This document shows positions 20,023-29,679 of a stretch of DNA of 39,307 nucleotides, one piece after another. The position numbers were made by a program, and so were the translations under genes. The stretch is from Chara braunii (Eukaryota > Streptophyta > Charophyceae > Charales > Characeae): contig BFEA01000319.1 of NCBI GenBank assembly GCA_003427395.1, positions 1,725,030 through 1,764,336 of the forward strand. The letters run 5' to 3'. The notes under the pieces were generated by a model. That model did no database searches. It had not been told where the DNA came from and saw only the letters and a program-made list of their open reading frames with translations. Positions within the stretch are counted from its first letter, which is position 1. Each line of letters begins with the position of its first letter.

Positions 20023-20977
20023 TTAACGACATTCATTCCATGCAAAAGGCTCGTTCTTGCGAGTGAGCTCATGGAGGGGGTAGGAGATTTCGAAGAAGTC
20101 GCGGATGAAGGGGCGGTAGTAGTTGGCAAGACCGAGGAAGGAACGAAGCTGCAACAAGGTCGTAGGTGGGGGAAACTTGACAAGGGTGGTGACCTTCGAG
20201 GGGTCCATCAGCGGATACAATGTGGTTGAGGTATTCTACGCTTGAGGCAGCAAAAGTGCATTTGTTGAGCTTCGCGTAGAACTTTCGATCTTTGAGGATA
20301 GAGAGGACCTGGCGCATGTACTGAAGGTGAGACTCGAAGGTGGGACTGAAGACTAGGATATCATCAAGATAGACGATGACACAGACTTCGAGAAGGTCAC
20401 GAAAGATGTGATTCATAGTAGACTGGAAGGTCGTTGGGGCATTTGTGAGGCCGAAAGGCATCACAAGGAACTCATTATGCCCAAAGCGAGAGCGGAAGGC
20501 GGTCTTATGAGTATCCTCTTCGCGAAAGCGGATCTGGTGGAAGCCACTGCGGAGGTCGATCTTTGTGAAGTACTTGGCTCCACGGAGGCCATCAAGAAGC
20601 TTGGAGATGCGAGGCAAGGGGTACTTGTCCTTGATCATGATCTGGTTGAGGGCGCGGTAGTCTTTGCACATGCGGAATTCGGAGGCTCCGCCTTTCTTGA
20701 CGAAGAGGCAACTTGTACCGAAGGGGGAGGAGTTGGGCTTAATGAATCCTTTTTCAAGGAGTTCATTGAGTTGTCGCTTCATTTCTTTGGCCTCAGGAAT
20801 GGAGAGCTGGGAAGGTGGTCGACATGGAGGATAGTGACCGGGTTCTAGATCAATGGTATGAGAGACACCACGGTCCGGAGGTAGTCCAACGGGCAAGTAC
20901 TCGGGAAAGACATCTTCACTTAGGGCGGACATGTCCGGATTAACCGGAAAATACCGGAAAACTGGATGCTCGATCAA
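20023..20977 (-). pseudogene. pol: Chromovirus B reverse transcriptase
   Basis: Minus strand. It begins with an element-typical DVFPEYLPVGLPPDRG. Then EKGFIKPNSSPFGTSCLFVKK, MCKDYRALNQ, FTKIDLRSGFHQI (first Asp), LVMPFGLTNAPTTF and IVYLDDILVFS, with catalytic YLDD at 20360-20371. A frameshift near 20215-20225 joins it to LRSFLGLANYYRPFIRDF in the next frame, the usual block between RT and RNase H. The protease normally found upstream is not seen. Confidence 0.93.
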
Positions 20978-20980
20978 ACC

Positions 20981-22977
20981 GGGAATCCTGGTGTCCGGTT
21001 TGGCTGTCCGCCGCTGCCATGAGAATTACTCTACCTCTTCGGCTGACTCACTTGAGCAGTCGTCCTCAGTTAGCGTTCGCGCGTTAGTTGATGACAACTG
21101 TCTTCTGGTCGTCACCTTCAGTCTACGCTCACGCGTCATCTGGTGACGACCACCTGCCCTTTTGTTTAAGTGGTTTGCCTTGTGGTTCTTGGGGATGATG
21201 GTACGAAGGTGGAGGGCTACACAAGGGATGTGGCGGACATGATGTTAATCTTTCCAATCAGGCACCCCGCCCATGCCGGTCGTTTGCCGATTGTCATTGT
21301 GTTGGCTGCATATTGCCCTGGAAGGAAAAGGAAGAAGCCTGCTGCGGGGGAACTTCATGGAGCTGGAAAAAAAGCGAGACAGGCCATGTGATAAGAGGCC
21401 TGAGGATGATCGTGGGAAAGGCAAGCTGGTGGCCACATCTCTGCTGAAGAGACAGACAGTTGAAAAAAAGAAACATTGAAAGGGTACCAAAAGCGTGTGA
21501 TTGTGGATGATGATCCCGCCGCGTAGCAGTGACTCCGATTCTGAGTGATGATGTGCATGTCGCCCTGCTACGCACATTGGTTCATCATTGCATATTTGGC
21601 ATGTGTGCAATTATACTGAGTCTGTGTGTCTGCCGAGTCTTTTTAAACTTTTTTAGAATTGGGTTGTTGATTTGTCAGGTTAGAGTGTCATTACCTAGGC
21701 AGGTGTGGTGTGTTTTCCCAGAATCCACACAAAAAAAACAGCCGGTAGATTTGCAATGAACCCAGATCGTGAAGACAGTTGTCAACAATGCAAGCCCAGA
21801 TGAATGTCAACCCGCTGATGATTATCAACAATCAGAAACATGTCCAGGTAGAATGAGATGGGATAATCATACACAGACGAAGGAGAGAGGAGGGAGATTA
21901 GACAAAGGAGAGGAATAAACAAGGCCCACTCCTGCTTCGGGCTCCCTCCTCGATCACCACCTCAAATAATCAATAGTCTGAACGCACATCTGAAGTTCTA
22001 CTACAATGTGCCACGTGGCACGTCAATAAGTCCTCATCAGCGATCTGGAGCAATGTCGACCTCAAGATGACAAGGTAAGTGTCCACGATTATCCCACAGT
22101 CATGATCTCCTCCTGAGTGACGATGAATCAGAACAGCAGTACCGGTCACATAGTCCGGCCATGTCAGCAAATAGAACACATGGCAGCAGCCACGTCAGCA
22201 GCAATGCGTGGCAGCTGCCACATCAGCATGCCTTGAAGACAATAGCCAGCCAGCCACCATGCCGAGCTAGCCGTGCGTCGCCGTAATCTCCCAAGTGTCA
22301 GCACAAAGCCAGCGCCCACCAGCGTCGCCGCGTCCAGCCAGCGTCGCGTCGTCAACGCGTGAAGTCAGCATTGACGCAAGATTGAATCAATGTCAAAGCC
22401 AGGAAAGTCAGCGCTTATGTAGCATTGACTCGGGGTCTGGGCCCCGGATGCTTCCACCCTCAGCCATCCAGATCTCGATGCAAACTAAGGCCCAAATTGG
22501 TCTGAAACCGAATTCCCTCCGGCCTGGATGCTTGTCTGGGTACCTGCGCACAACAAGTGAGTGTATCCAACCAAGGGCCTGGGTGCAGTACCTTTGACTC
22601 TACAGTTGACTTTGACCTTTGAATTTCCTGTGTGCAGCGTTAGGTCACACAGCCAAACGTGACAGACTCAGGCCTGGGCGTGTCTTGGTCACACAGCCCA
22701 GCGCAGACCAACTCAGGTCTGTGTTGCCTGGGGCTGAGTTCTGGGTCCCAGGCTACTTCTGAACAGGGTTACTGCAGATTGCTTTGGTCTGCATTTATTT
22801 TTCTGTGCTGTCTTTTGCGGAACCTATAATCAAGTGTGTTTCATGACTTTTACGAATTGTGTCGGAGTCTGTTTTTTTTGGTGTGTGTCACCGTTGGCTG
22901 AATAATTTCGTCAAGTGTATGCTGTTTGTGGGATCTTCTTTTCTTTTGGGCTATCTTTTGCTGAAGGGCTGGTTGAT
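20981..22977. other. Unresolved stretch, no gene recognised
   Basis: Short open frames only. One, at 21273-21479 on + (ELEKKRDRPCDKRPEDDRGK and LVATSLLKRQTVEKKK), is basic and protein-like, preceded by an acceptor-like TCTTTCCAATCAG, but I do not recognise it. From about 22150 to 22400 the sequence has many GTCAGCA units and a 14-bp perfect palindrome at 22208-22221. Around 22590-22800 are W-box-like TTGAC copies. Confidence 0.3.
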
Positions 22978-23021
22978 CTGTTGTACAGCAGCTAGACTTA
23001 CCAGTGTATGCTGTACAACAG
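22978..23021. repeat. 12-bp perfect inverted repeat, 20-bp loop
   Basis: CTGTTGTACAGC (22978-22989) and GCTGTACAACAG (23010-23021). The similarity extends outward imperfectly into GGGCTG...CAGCCC and CTTTTGGG...CCCAAAAG, so the full foldback is about 110 bp. Confidence 0.7.
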
Positions 23022-23159
23022 TATCTCGCAGCCCTTACCCAAAAGCCCCAAACAAAACACCGCACTCACGGCCCCAACCCCAGAACCGCAATCTAGAATG
23101 TCAAAAAAGAAAGTGGATTCTGCATGTTCTCGACAAGCGCAATACAGCCGCACCAAAAT

Positions 23160-23277
23160 GGACAAATAAAATAAAATTCTCGGGCAGTTTTTGGCCCGCT
23201 CAGGCAGGCTGGGTCCTGGGAGGACCCCCCCCTGCCCGCCTGGCCAGGTCTACCCGGGCAGGGCAGAGTTTGTAGTC
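23160..23277. other. GC-rich block resembling one end of the 310-bp MITE
   Basis: The right side ends ACCCGGGCAGGGCAGAG then TTTGTAGTCTAG. The MITE at 10568-10877 ends ACCCGGGCGGCCCCGC then TGGTAGTCTAG. I could not find the matching left end or a target duplication, so this may be a fragment. It also contains GGGTCCT/AGGACCC inverted units. Confidence 0.3.
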
Positions 23278-23961
23278 TAGGAATAGAACAGATATGAGGT
23301 TCGAATCTTTTCTTACAATCCTTAGAAGTCCTCTGCTCTTCTCACTTCCATACACCCACACTTCAGCTGCCTCTATTTTCTGCTTTTGTTTGGTGGAACG
23401 AAGGCAAAAGGACTGGCCTCATACCTCTCTCTTGTCAGTTCCAAACAGCGGAGAACTGGGAGTTATTATCCCATCTTAAACCACCACTCCTCCACGTGCC
23501 TTCCCAGGACCGTGCTGGTTTATTATGAGGAACCATCCTGTGATTGTTTCGGAGCCGAGAATTGGGCAAAACAAGGTTTGGCGGTTGAGGTTTGGGTCCA
23601 CTGGTGGTTTGAGGTAAGCAAGGAGTTGGATTAAGAAAGGGCGGACTACGGGCTTCAATTTTTTTGACTCTCGGTTATCACAGTCTCCCTGCTTCTCTGT
23701 GTCGTTCTTTACCAGCCCGCCCACCGTTGGCTGGGATGCAAAGTCCATAATGTGACGTGTCAACAGACTTGGTCGACCCAAAATAGGCCACATAAAAATA
23801 CATCCACCTCCTCTTCCCAGCCACGATATCCTTTGTCTCACATCTCTCTCTTCCTCTCTGCTGCCACATGTCTCTCTGCCTTTGCCTTTGCGGCTAAGAA
23901 CAAGATGTTATGCATCATCAATAGTTTTCGCACGCGTCTTTGACTAATTGTTAGCACTGCT
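23278..23961. other. Gene-free sequence upstream of the U6-like copy
   Basis: No convincing ORF. It contains a box-B-like GGTTCGAATCT at about 23299 without a matching tRNA fold, and several CT-rich patches. No clear plant U6 upstream element and TATA pair at the normal spacing before 23962 was seen; TGTCTCACATCTC near 23838 is the nearest look-alike. Confidence 0.4.
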
Positions 23962-24063
23962 GTCCCTCGGGACATCTGTTAGAATTGGAACCACTATACA
24001 GAGGAGATTAGCATGGCCCCTCTGCAAGATTAGGGGGCAAAAAACAGGAAAGAAAAAAAAATT
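23962..24063 (+). pseudogene. U6 snRNA-like pseudogene
   Basis: GTCCCTCGGGACATCTGTTA followed by AGAATTGGAAC, ATACAGAGGAGATTAGCATG and GCCCCTCTGCAAGAT follows the order of U6 spliceosomal snRNA, including the ACAGAG box and the AGATTAGCATGGCCCC core. The 3' third is diverged (TAGGGGGC instead of the usual GACACGC region) and the end is A-rich rather than the T-run that stops Pol III. This fits a retrotransposed pseudogene, probably made by LINE machinery. A diverged live gene is less likely. Confidence 0.85.
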
Positions 24064-25662
24064 ATGCTAGCTGTGCTAGTCATGTCTCAACCTTCAAAGC
24101 AGCACCAGCAAGTTAAAAAGTTAAAAGTTCTCAAAACACTTGGCAATCAGTCACAGGCATGGGCGTGCAGTGGCCTTCATACCTCTCCTCTCCTCCATGG
24201 ACACACTTTAGTGATCATTTGTCATCGTCGAAAGGTGCTGGTTGCTGAAGAAGGATGATCCCTAGGTATTGTTTCAGATCTTTCTTGCAAGGGAACAAAT
24301 CCTAACCATAGAACTTGAAGTATGGAAGCATACATTCTTCAAACCTCTTCTCCAACATTGATTTGATTTACATTGCATTTGCTTCCTGCGACATAACAGT
24401 TGATTGAGCAGCTCCGGGTGTCAGCCCTTTCCCACCCTCTTTGTCATCGACTGTGGGTTAATCATTGCATAAATGAAACAGGGTATAAAAGGTTAGCAAC
24501 CCAGGAGAGCAAAGCTAGCTTTTCCAACCGCATTTGAGAGAAAGCTTAGGGCAGAAGAATTATGTGGATCACAAACCTATCTATGGATACCATACTGTCT
24601 GAACGATACTTGATTGCACAACGATTTGAACCCAGGATCTGCACCAAGCGTTTTTGCCGCTGCCGAGATTCAGACCTAGGACTGTATTATATGTAACGGA
24701 CGCTGGACCTGGTTTTCAGCCTAGGTAATGAAGACTGTTAATAATATATATATTGTATTATTGACATTTGTATTGTCACATATCTATGGACTAAAAGAGC
24801 GCACTTTGCAAAACAAACGATAAAAATGCACAAGGCAAACATGAAGAGCAAACTGAAACCATTCATTTTTATTTTTTTATCATTCTTCTTTTAACTCCCC
24901 CTTTATGGTGCCTCTGACGTACAATGTTGCCAAACAGAACTTCCCAGGAAAACCATAGTCAAAGGAGAAGCGGTTAACATGGCCCTAAATTTTCAGGGTT
25001 TTTTCACAGTCATAATGGTCATTATAACAAACGTCCCACACCTTTTAACCCAGAATTGTCACCAGTCCATAGAGTGCACACCACACAAACCAACAGCCAA
25101 AAAAAACTACAAAAATGGATCAAAGGGGCCTTAAACCCCAAGGCAAAAGTGTGTTTTCATGCAAAATTCACTCTTTTGAGTCTTTTCGGTTTTCAGGGTT
25201 TTCAGGATTTTCAGGGCTTGCCAAAACAGTCATCTCCAAAACCCCAACAAACACCAAACGTGGCACACGCAGACCTTGACCAAAAACAACACAGGGCAAA
25301 AAAAAAAAACACCTGAAAAAAATTATCCCCAAAGGCACTTTTCAGTGCTGGGGGGGGTAACCTGGGCTGAAAAATGGGGGTCCCTGTTAATTTGTGTTCG
25401 AACAAAGAGATCTAGATTTCTTAACACGACAGATCCCTCAGGCCTACAGAAAGACAAATCAACAAAGCCGCAAGTGGGTAGCAGTTCTTTCATCCTATGT
25501 CATTTGGAGTCTTTTGGACCAGCCAATGAGAACATAAAATTTTCGTCATCCAAAAGCTCACAAGAGACCAATCATGAAGAAGTTAAGGTGAAGGCAGAAT
25601 GACAAAACTGAGAGCACACACTGAACACTGAAGTCTCTTGACTATGAAAGCTCTCCTGCAAA

Positions 25663-25666
<4 letters not shown>
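24064..25666. other. Gene-free stretch, one TATA-like site
   Basis: Only short open frames. TATAAAAG at 24484-24491 in GGGTATAAAAGG is a good core-promoter match, but no gene follows. From 24890 to 25320 the sequence is A-rich with TTTTCAGGGTTTTCAGG repeats. A diverged copy of a TIR motif lies at 24924-24970. Confidence 0.4.
24924..24970. repeat. Diverged copy of the 32212/33728 TIR motif
   Basis: CCAAACAGAACTTCCCAGG then AAAACCATAGTCAAAGGAGAAG follows the order of the motif CAAATAGAACTGCCCGG then TAAACCGTAGGCAGAGAGGG. Only one end is recognisable. Confidence 0.45.

Positions 25667-25749
<83 letters not shown>
25667..25749. repeat. (CT)n microsatellite, about 41 units
   Basis: An uninterrupted CT run. 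The minus-strand frame through it (repeated Arg-Glu) is not a gene. Confidence 0.97.
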
Positions 25750-25751
<2 letters not shown>

Positions 25752-25859
25752 CCCCCCTTTATCTCTCTGTCTCTTTCTCCCTCTCCCTCTCTTTCTCACA
25801 CACAAACACAATCATAAAACAATTATTGTACTCCTTTTCTTGCCTTCTAAGGGCTTTCT

Positions 25860-27045
25860 CTATTTGGTTGTCTGATTGCTATGTGGCTTTGGATGTTCCC
25901 CATGTTTTATGTATAAATCGAAGTTTAGTACCTTTAAGTTGTGCCAAATAGTCAGTCCATGTTTGTATAACGTGCCCACAACACTATTAGGGGGGTCGGA
26001 TGTCTGCGTCTCTGTGTTTTCCTCTGCTGATGGACATTCATCAGGTGGCTTCCTGGCTCTTGATGGTGGTGTAAACCCACAGTCTACTGGGTTTTCCATA
26101 TGATGAGTGTAGGAAGTAGCCCAGCTTTTGTTCCTTGCTGCATCCATGGGTTCCTGTGTTGCTGGGTGTCCTGTTCGTTTTGGTGTCCCGCCCGCCCACC
26201 TGCCCACCTGCCCCCCCGCCCGCCTGCCCACCTGCCCGCCTGCCTGCCTTGCCGTTCAGTGTGTTGTACCTTCACTACTTACTGTGCTGCCTTGCCTTGC
26301 TGCTTTGTTCCCTTGCTGCTCACCATGTTGCCTTGCTGCCTTGCTTTCCCAGCGCCTCGCTGCCTTGCTTCCCCAGCGCCTCGCTGCCTCGCTGCCTTGT
26401 TGCCTCACTGGCTTGTTGCCCACCTGCCGCGCCATTTTTATTTGGACAACTCTTTTTCTTGTCTCCCAATCGTTTTCTCTATGTTGTTGTCTACTTTTTA
26501 TGTGGTTCTGGCTTTTCCTATGTTTATTTGAAAGTACCAAAGTCTAGTCCCTTAATTTTGCGCCAAATAGTCGGTGCCTGATTGTATGAAGTGCCTGCGA
26601 CACTGTTAGGGGGGCAGCCGTGTTCCAAATACCTGTTGCTCTGTGTTTTCAGTTGGTGATAGAGACTCATTGGGTGGCTTCCTGACTCTTGATGGTGGCG
26701 TAAGCCAACAGTCTGCTGGGTTTTCCATATGATGTGTGTAAGCGATAGCTCACTTTGTTCCTTACTGGAAGTTACTGCATCCATGGGTTCTTGTGTTGCT
26801 ACGTGTCTTCTTCTATTGGCGACCCAGTTGCCTGTCCGCCCACCTGTCGCTCCCACCTGCCTTGCCGTTCAGTGCCTTGTTCCTTCACTGCTTACTGCGC
26901 TCCCTTGCTGCTTGCTTTGTGCCCTGCCGCCTGGTTCCCTTGCTGCCTTGACGCCTTGCTGCCTGGCCGTCTTGCTGCCTTGCTGCCTTGCTGCCTTGCT
27001 GCTTCGTTGACTAACTGCTTCACTCACTCACTGTGTCATTGCCTT
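25860..27045. repeat. Tandem duplication, two units of about 600 bp
   Basis: Unit 1 (about 25860-26455) and unit 2 (about 26465-27045) share, in order, a GCGCCAAATAGTC-like block, GTTAGGGGGG, TCTGTGTTTTC, GTGGCTTCCTG, CTCTTGATGGTGG, CTGGGTTTTCCATATGATG, CATCCATGGGTTC and then a degenerate CCTGCC/CTTGCTGC minisatellite. On the minus strand both units keep an open frame that starts ATQEPMDA and ends PPNSV.GT....TIW, diverging by frame changes between. It may be a duplicated transposon segment. Confidence 0.75.
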
Positions 27046-27100
27046 GTTTGCGATGACGTTAATGCATTGAAGATGACGATAATGACACAATCGACCTACT

Positions 27101-27130
27101 GCAACGGCGCCAAAATGTGACGTACGAAAC
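27101..27130 (-). other. Possible LTR end and primer-binding site
   Basis: On the minus strand ...CGTACGTCACA is followed by TTTTGGCGCCGTTGC. TGGCGCCGTTGC is a sequence often found just after the 5' LTR of plant gypsy elements, and the LTR would end in CA. If right, the tandem-duplicated region downstream (lower coordinates) is its leader or gag region. The other LTR end was not found. Confidence 0.3.
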
Positions 27131-27828
27131 ATGAAAAAAGAAAAAGCTAGTAAGATTTGTGAAAAGACGAACAGCCTAGAAAACAAAAAAGAACTACAAC
27201 GAGACTCAAAAAGCCTAAAACCAAGAGGAAAAAAAAGAACCTAAGCCAACATATCGATCTCATAAAAAAACAGAAAACGAAAAAAAATGTTACTGCGACG
27301 GGCGTAGAGACAAATGACCCCCTAAAAGCCTACCGTGATATCAACCTCATAACAACAGGAGAAAAAAAAAACAGACCATGAGCAAAAAAAATACGAAACG
27401 GATACAATCTTGGAACCGCAAACGGCAACTAACTACAATCCGACAATCACCATTGTGAGATATTTGCCCCAATTGATGCCTCACACCTGCCGCCTTCGCT
27501 CCTGGCTGCAATCTACCGGCTGTCAATCACAAGAATCCAACAACCTCTAACGAAAACTCGACCAGCAATCGATGTGCAGCAGTCAACAAACTGTCCTCCT
27601 AGTAAGGTTTATCCTCGTATTGTAGCCCTACCTCCGAGCCTCTTTTTGCCGACCCTGAATTTACCTGCATGCCGATTTTTCCCAAGCCTGGCTTGGGCGT
27701 GGTTCCATTTCAGTTTTCTTTTTTTTTTGGTACTCGATATAAAACAGGAAGAAGAAAAAAAAGCAACAAAGAAAAAGAAAAAGAAACGAAGGAAACAAAA
27801 AAAACAAAGCTTTGACCGTGACAGCGGT
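27131..27828. other. Gene-free, A-rich then mixed sequence
   Basis: 27131-27420 is A-rich with scattered short A-runs. 27720-27810 has T and AAG/AAA runs. No feature beyond the possible LTR end. Confidence 0.4.
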
Positions 27829-27842
27829 GAGATACATCCCGG
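27829..27842 (+). repeat. 5' copy of a possible LINE B target duplication
   Basis: GAGATACATCCCGG, matched at 31463-31477 by GAGATACATCCTCGG directly after the A-tail of LINE B. The match has 11 identical bases, then one inserted T. Confidence 0.5.
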
Positions 27843-28433
27843 GACTGTGGACGATCTGAGGTCCGGATACACCCATGGTCTCCTCAGAGACAGCAAAGCA
27901 GGGAGGAGAGGAGGGATCAGCTTATCGCGGATTACTATTGGGTTGAATACCGGCATGTCTCGATAGAGATCCAGGCCGCATTTGTTCAAGACCTAGCGCA
28001 AAAATACGACATCGTCGATTTTATTGATCCTCTTCCGACGTATGTTGCCCCGAGCAAAAGTTATCTAATGTTAGGACTGGACCTGCCGGAGGACTGTATC
28101 CTTCAGATCGACGACATAGTACAATTCAGAATTGGGGACAAAGATTTCAAAATTCATATGGCCCACAAACGGAGACCGTGGTGCTTCAAATGTCAACAAG
28201 ACGGCCACGGTGCCACAAAGGCCGACTGCCCTCATTTCCCGGGCCATGAGGGTTGGGTATACATAGACGAAGCCAAAGAAGAGGGAGGGATCAGGGGGTG
28301 GGAATGGGAGAGAAAGGAGGCGATTGACCTGGAAAGCGAACCTTCAGACCATTGGACACCCCCACACTCAGTTGAAGAGCACCTGGGGACACAGCACGAA
28401 CAACGGTACTTCCCCGGCTCAGGCCGGCTATAG
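27843..28433 (+). pseudogene. LINE B ORF1 with zinc knuckle
   Basis: Open from the element's left edge to a TAG at 28431-28433. Readable parts are YYWVEYRHVSIEIQAAFVQD, DFIDPLPTYVAPSKSYLMLG and DFKIHMAHKRRPW, leading into the knuckle CFKCQQDGHGATKADC and then HEGWVYIDEAKEEGG. The knuckle is CX2CX4HX6C, as in LINE A, and the Trp-Val after it is also shared (RGWVF in A). The layout of a folded N-terminal part and a single knuckle matches plant LINE ORF1 proteins that bind the element RNA. The natural N-terminus is lost. Confidence 0.72.
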
Positions 28434-29579
28434 GAACCACAACCAGAAGTGCTCCTCAAAGAAACAGAGGTAAGGGAGATATGGCATGTAGCCCCCCCCA
28501 CAAAATCGGCCCCCTCGTACCGAAAGAAACCTTTGGGGAACATGAGCAAGGAAAATTTGGCCCGGGACACCAACCGTTTTGCAGTGTTGAGGATAGGGTA
28601 ACAGGGGCAGCCCGCCCAACAAAGGGATGTAGTGGAGGCGGGAGGCACACTACAGGGAGGCACAGTTGGTCATCTGCACCAGGGAGGACAACTGACGAGG
28701 GCCATATCGGGACAAGAGAGAGAGACGATGGCAGGACAGGCAGGACAGGCGGAGGAGAGAGATGCCCAACCCACCCATAAAGAGGAGGTGGGGATGCTAG
28801 AGGTATCAAGAGTGACCACACAAGAAGGCCGACCAGAAGAAATGCACGCGGAACTAGGCCTGGAGGGAGCAATTTTGCAGACAATACATTTTCAGGCTCC
28901 CCCGAGCAGAGGACCCCTTCCAGTAGGCCTTTGGCCCGGAGCCAATCAAAGCGGAAATGCCGATACCTCTGGCAAAAGAGATGACCACGCCACTGCCAAA
29001 AGTGATCATGACTGACCCCACACCGGAGACACAAGGGGAGGCATAGGACAACATGAACATCTTAACAGAATGGCGCTATGAGCAACTTAAGGCCCCCTAT
29101 GCACATTTTACCCACTTGTCCGCTGATTTTTGGGACCAGACGTGTTGATCTGTTCGAACTATTGGACAGAAGCCAGAGTCTCCAACAGGCTCTGGAACAT
29201 GGGCTGCCCAGCCAGCCAGCTGGCAGGAAACCTGGCACCGGGTCTGGTGCATTGTCCATAGTCAATTCCATTGCCCCCCCCCCCCGGAAATGGAACAGCC
29301 CTTACAGAGAGACATTGTCCCGTCACACCCCCCCCTGCGCCTACCTCTTCTCAGAACCCCCCACCTGCATCACCAGCTGAGCCCCCCCCAACACCCTCCC
29401 CTGACCCTCCACCTCAGGCTGCACCCCCACCAATGGGCCCAGATGGAGTGGATCCAGAACTGCCCCGTCTCACACGACTGCGGCACCTTATTGAAAAAGG
29501 ACTTTACCCGGGACCACTCCCCTTGGGGGATAAGGTCTTGGCGGTCCCCATAAGAAAAAAAATGGCCAGTGGGAAGTAG
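28434..29579 (+). pseudogene. LINE B ORF1, degraded C-terminal part, Pro-rich end
   Basis: The ORF1 frame can be followed with several stops. A Gly/Glu-rich segment from 28632 to 29015 (GQERETMAGQAGQAEERDAQ) is followed by stops and then a Pro-rich frame, 29271-29579 (TPPPAPTSSQNPPPASPAE), ending LRHLIEKGLYPGPLPLGDKV. The Pro-rich part is low-complexity and disordered-looking. No enzyme motif is present. Confidence 0.5.
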
Positions 29580-29679
29580 GCCTCTCCCCAGCGGAAGAGA
29601 ATAATTTCACGCTCTGTCGGGGGCGCTCACGCTACATGGATGGAGGTTGCAGCAGGATGCGGAAGGACAGCGCGGTTTC

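Larger units (their letters stand above)
16434..20980 (-). mobile_element. Ty3/gypsy chromovirus B, 5'-truncated, decayed
   Basis: On the minus strand: RT, RNase H, integrase, chromodomain, a 3' non-coding region with a minisatellite, polypurine tract and LTR. Sequence similarity to gag, protease or a 5' LTR is not visible beyond 20980, so the element is truncated or disrupted there. It is distinct from chromovirus A: its protein sequence and LTR differ clearly, and its chromodomain is more complete. Confidence 0.88.

Noticed and set aside
19763-20848. Gly/Val/Glu-rich frames on + (for example 20408-20848)
   Set aside because: Antisense shadows of the chromovirus B RT and RNase H.
23295-23310. 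Pol III box B, GGTTCGAATCT
   Set aside because: No box A at a valid distance and no T-arm stem, so not a tRNA or SINE that I can support.
24064-24258. 64-codon frame just after the U6-like copy
   Set aside because: Short, no family features and no supporting signals; likely chance.
25572-25811. Arg-Glu repeat frame on the minus strand
   Set aside because: Translation of the CT microsatellite.
26100-26581. Cys/Pro/Leu-rich open frames of about 140 codons on +
   Set aside because: They come from the degenerate CCTGCC/CTTGCTGC minisatellite; all three frames are open and none resembles a protein.
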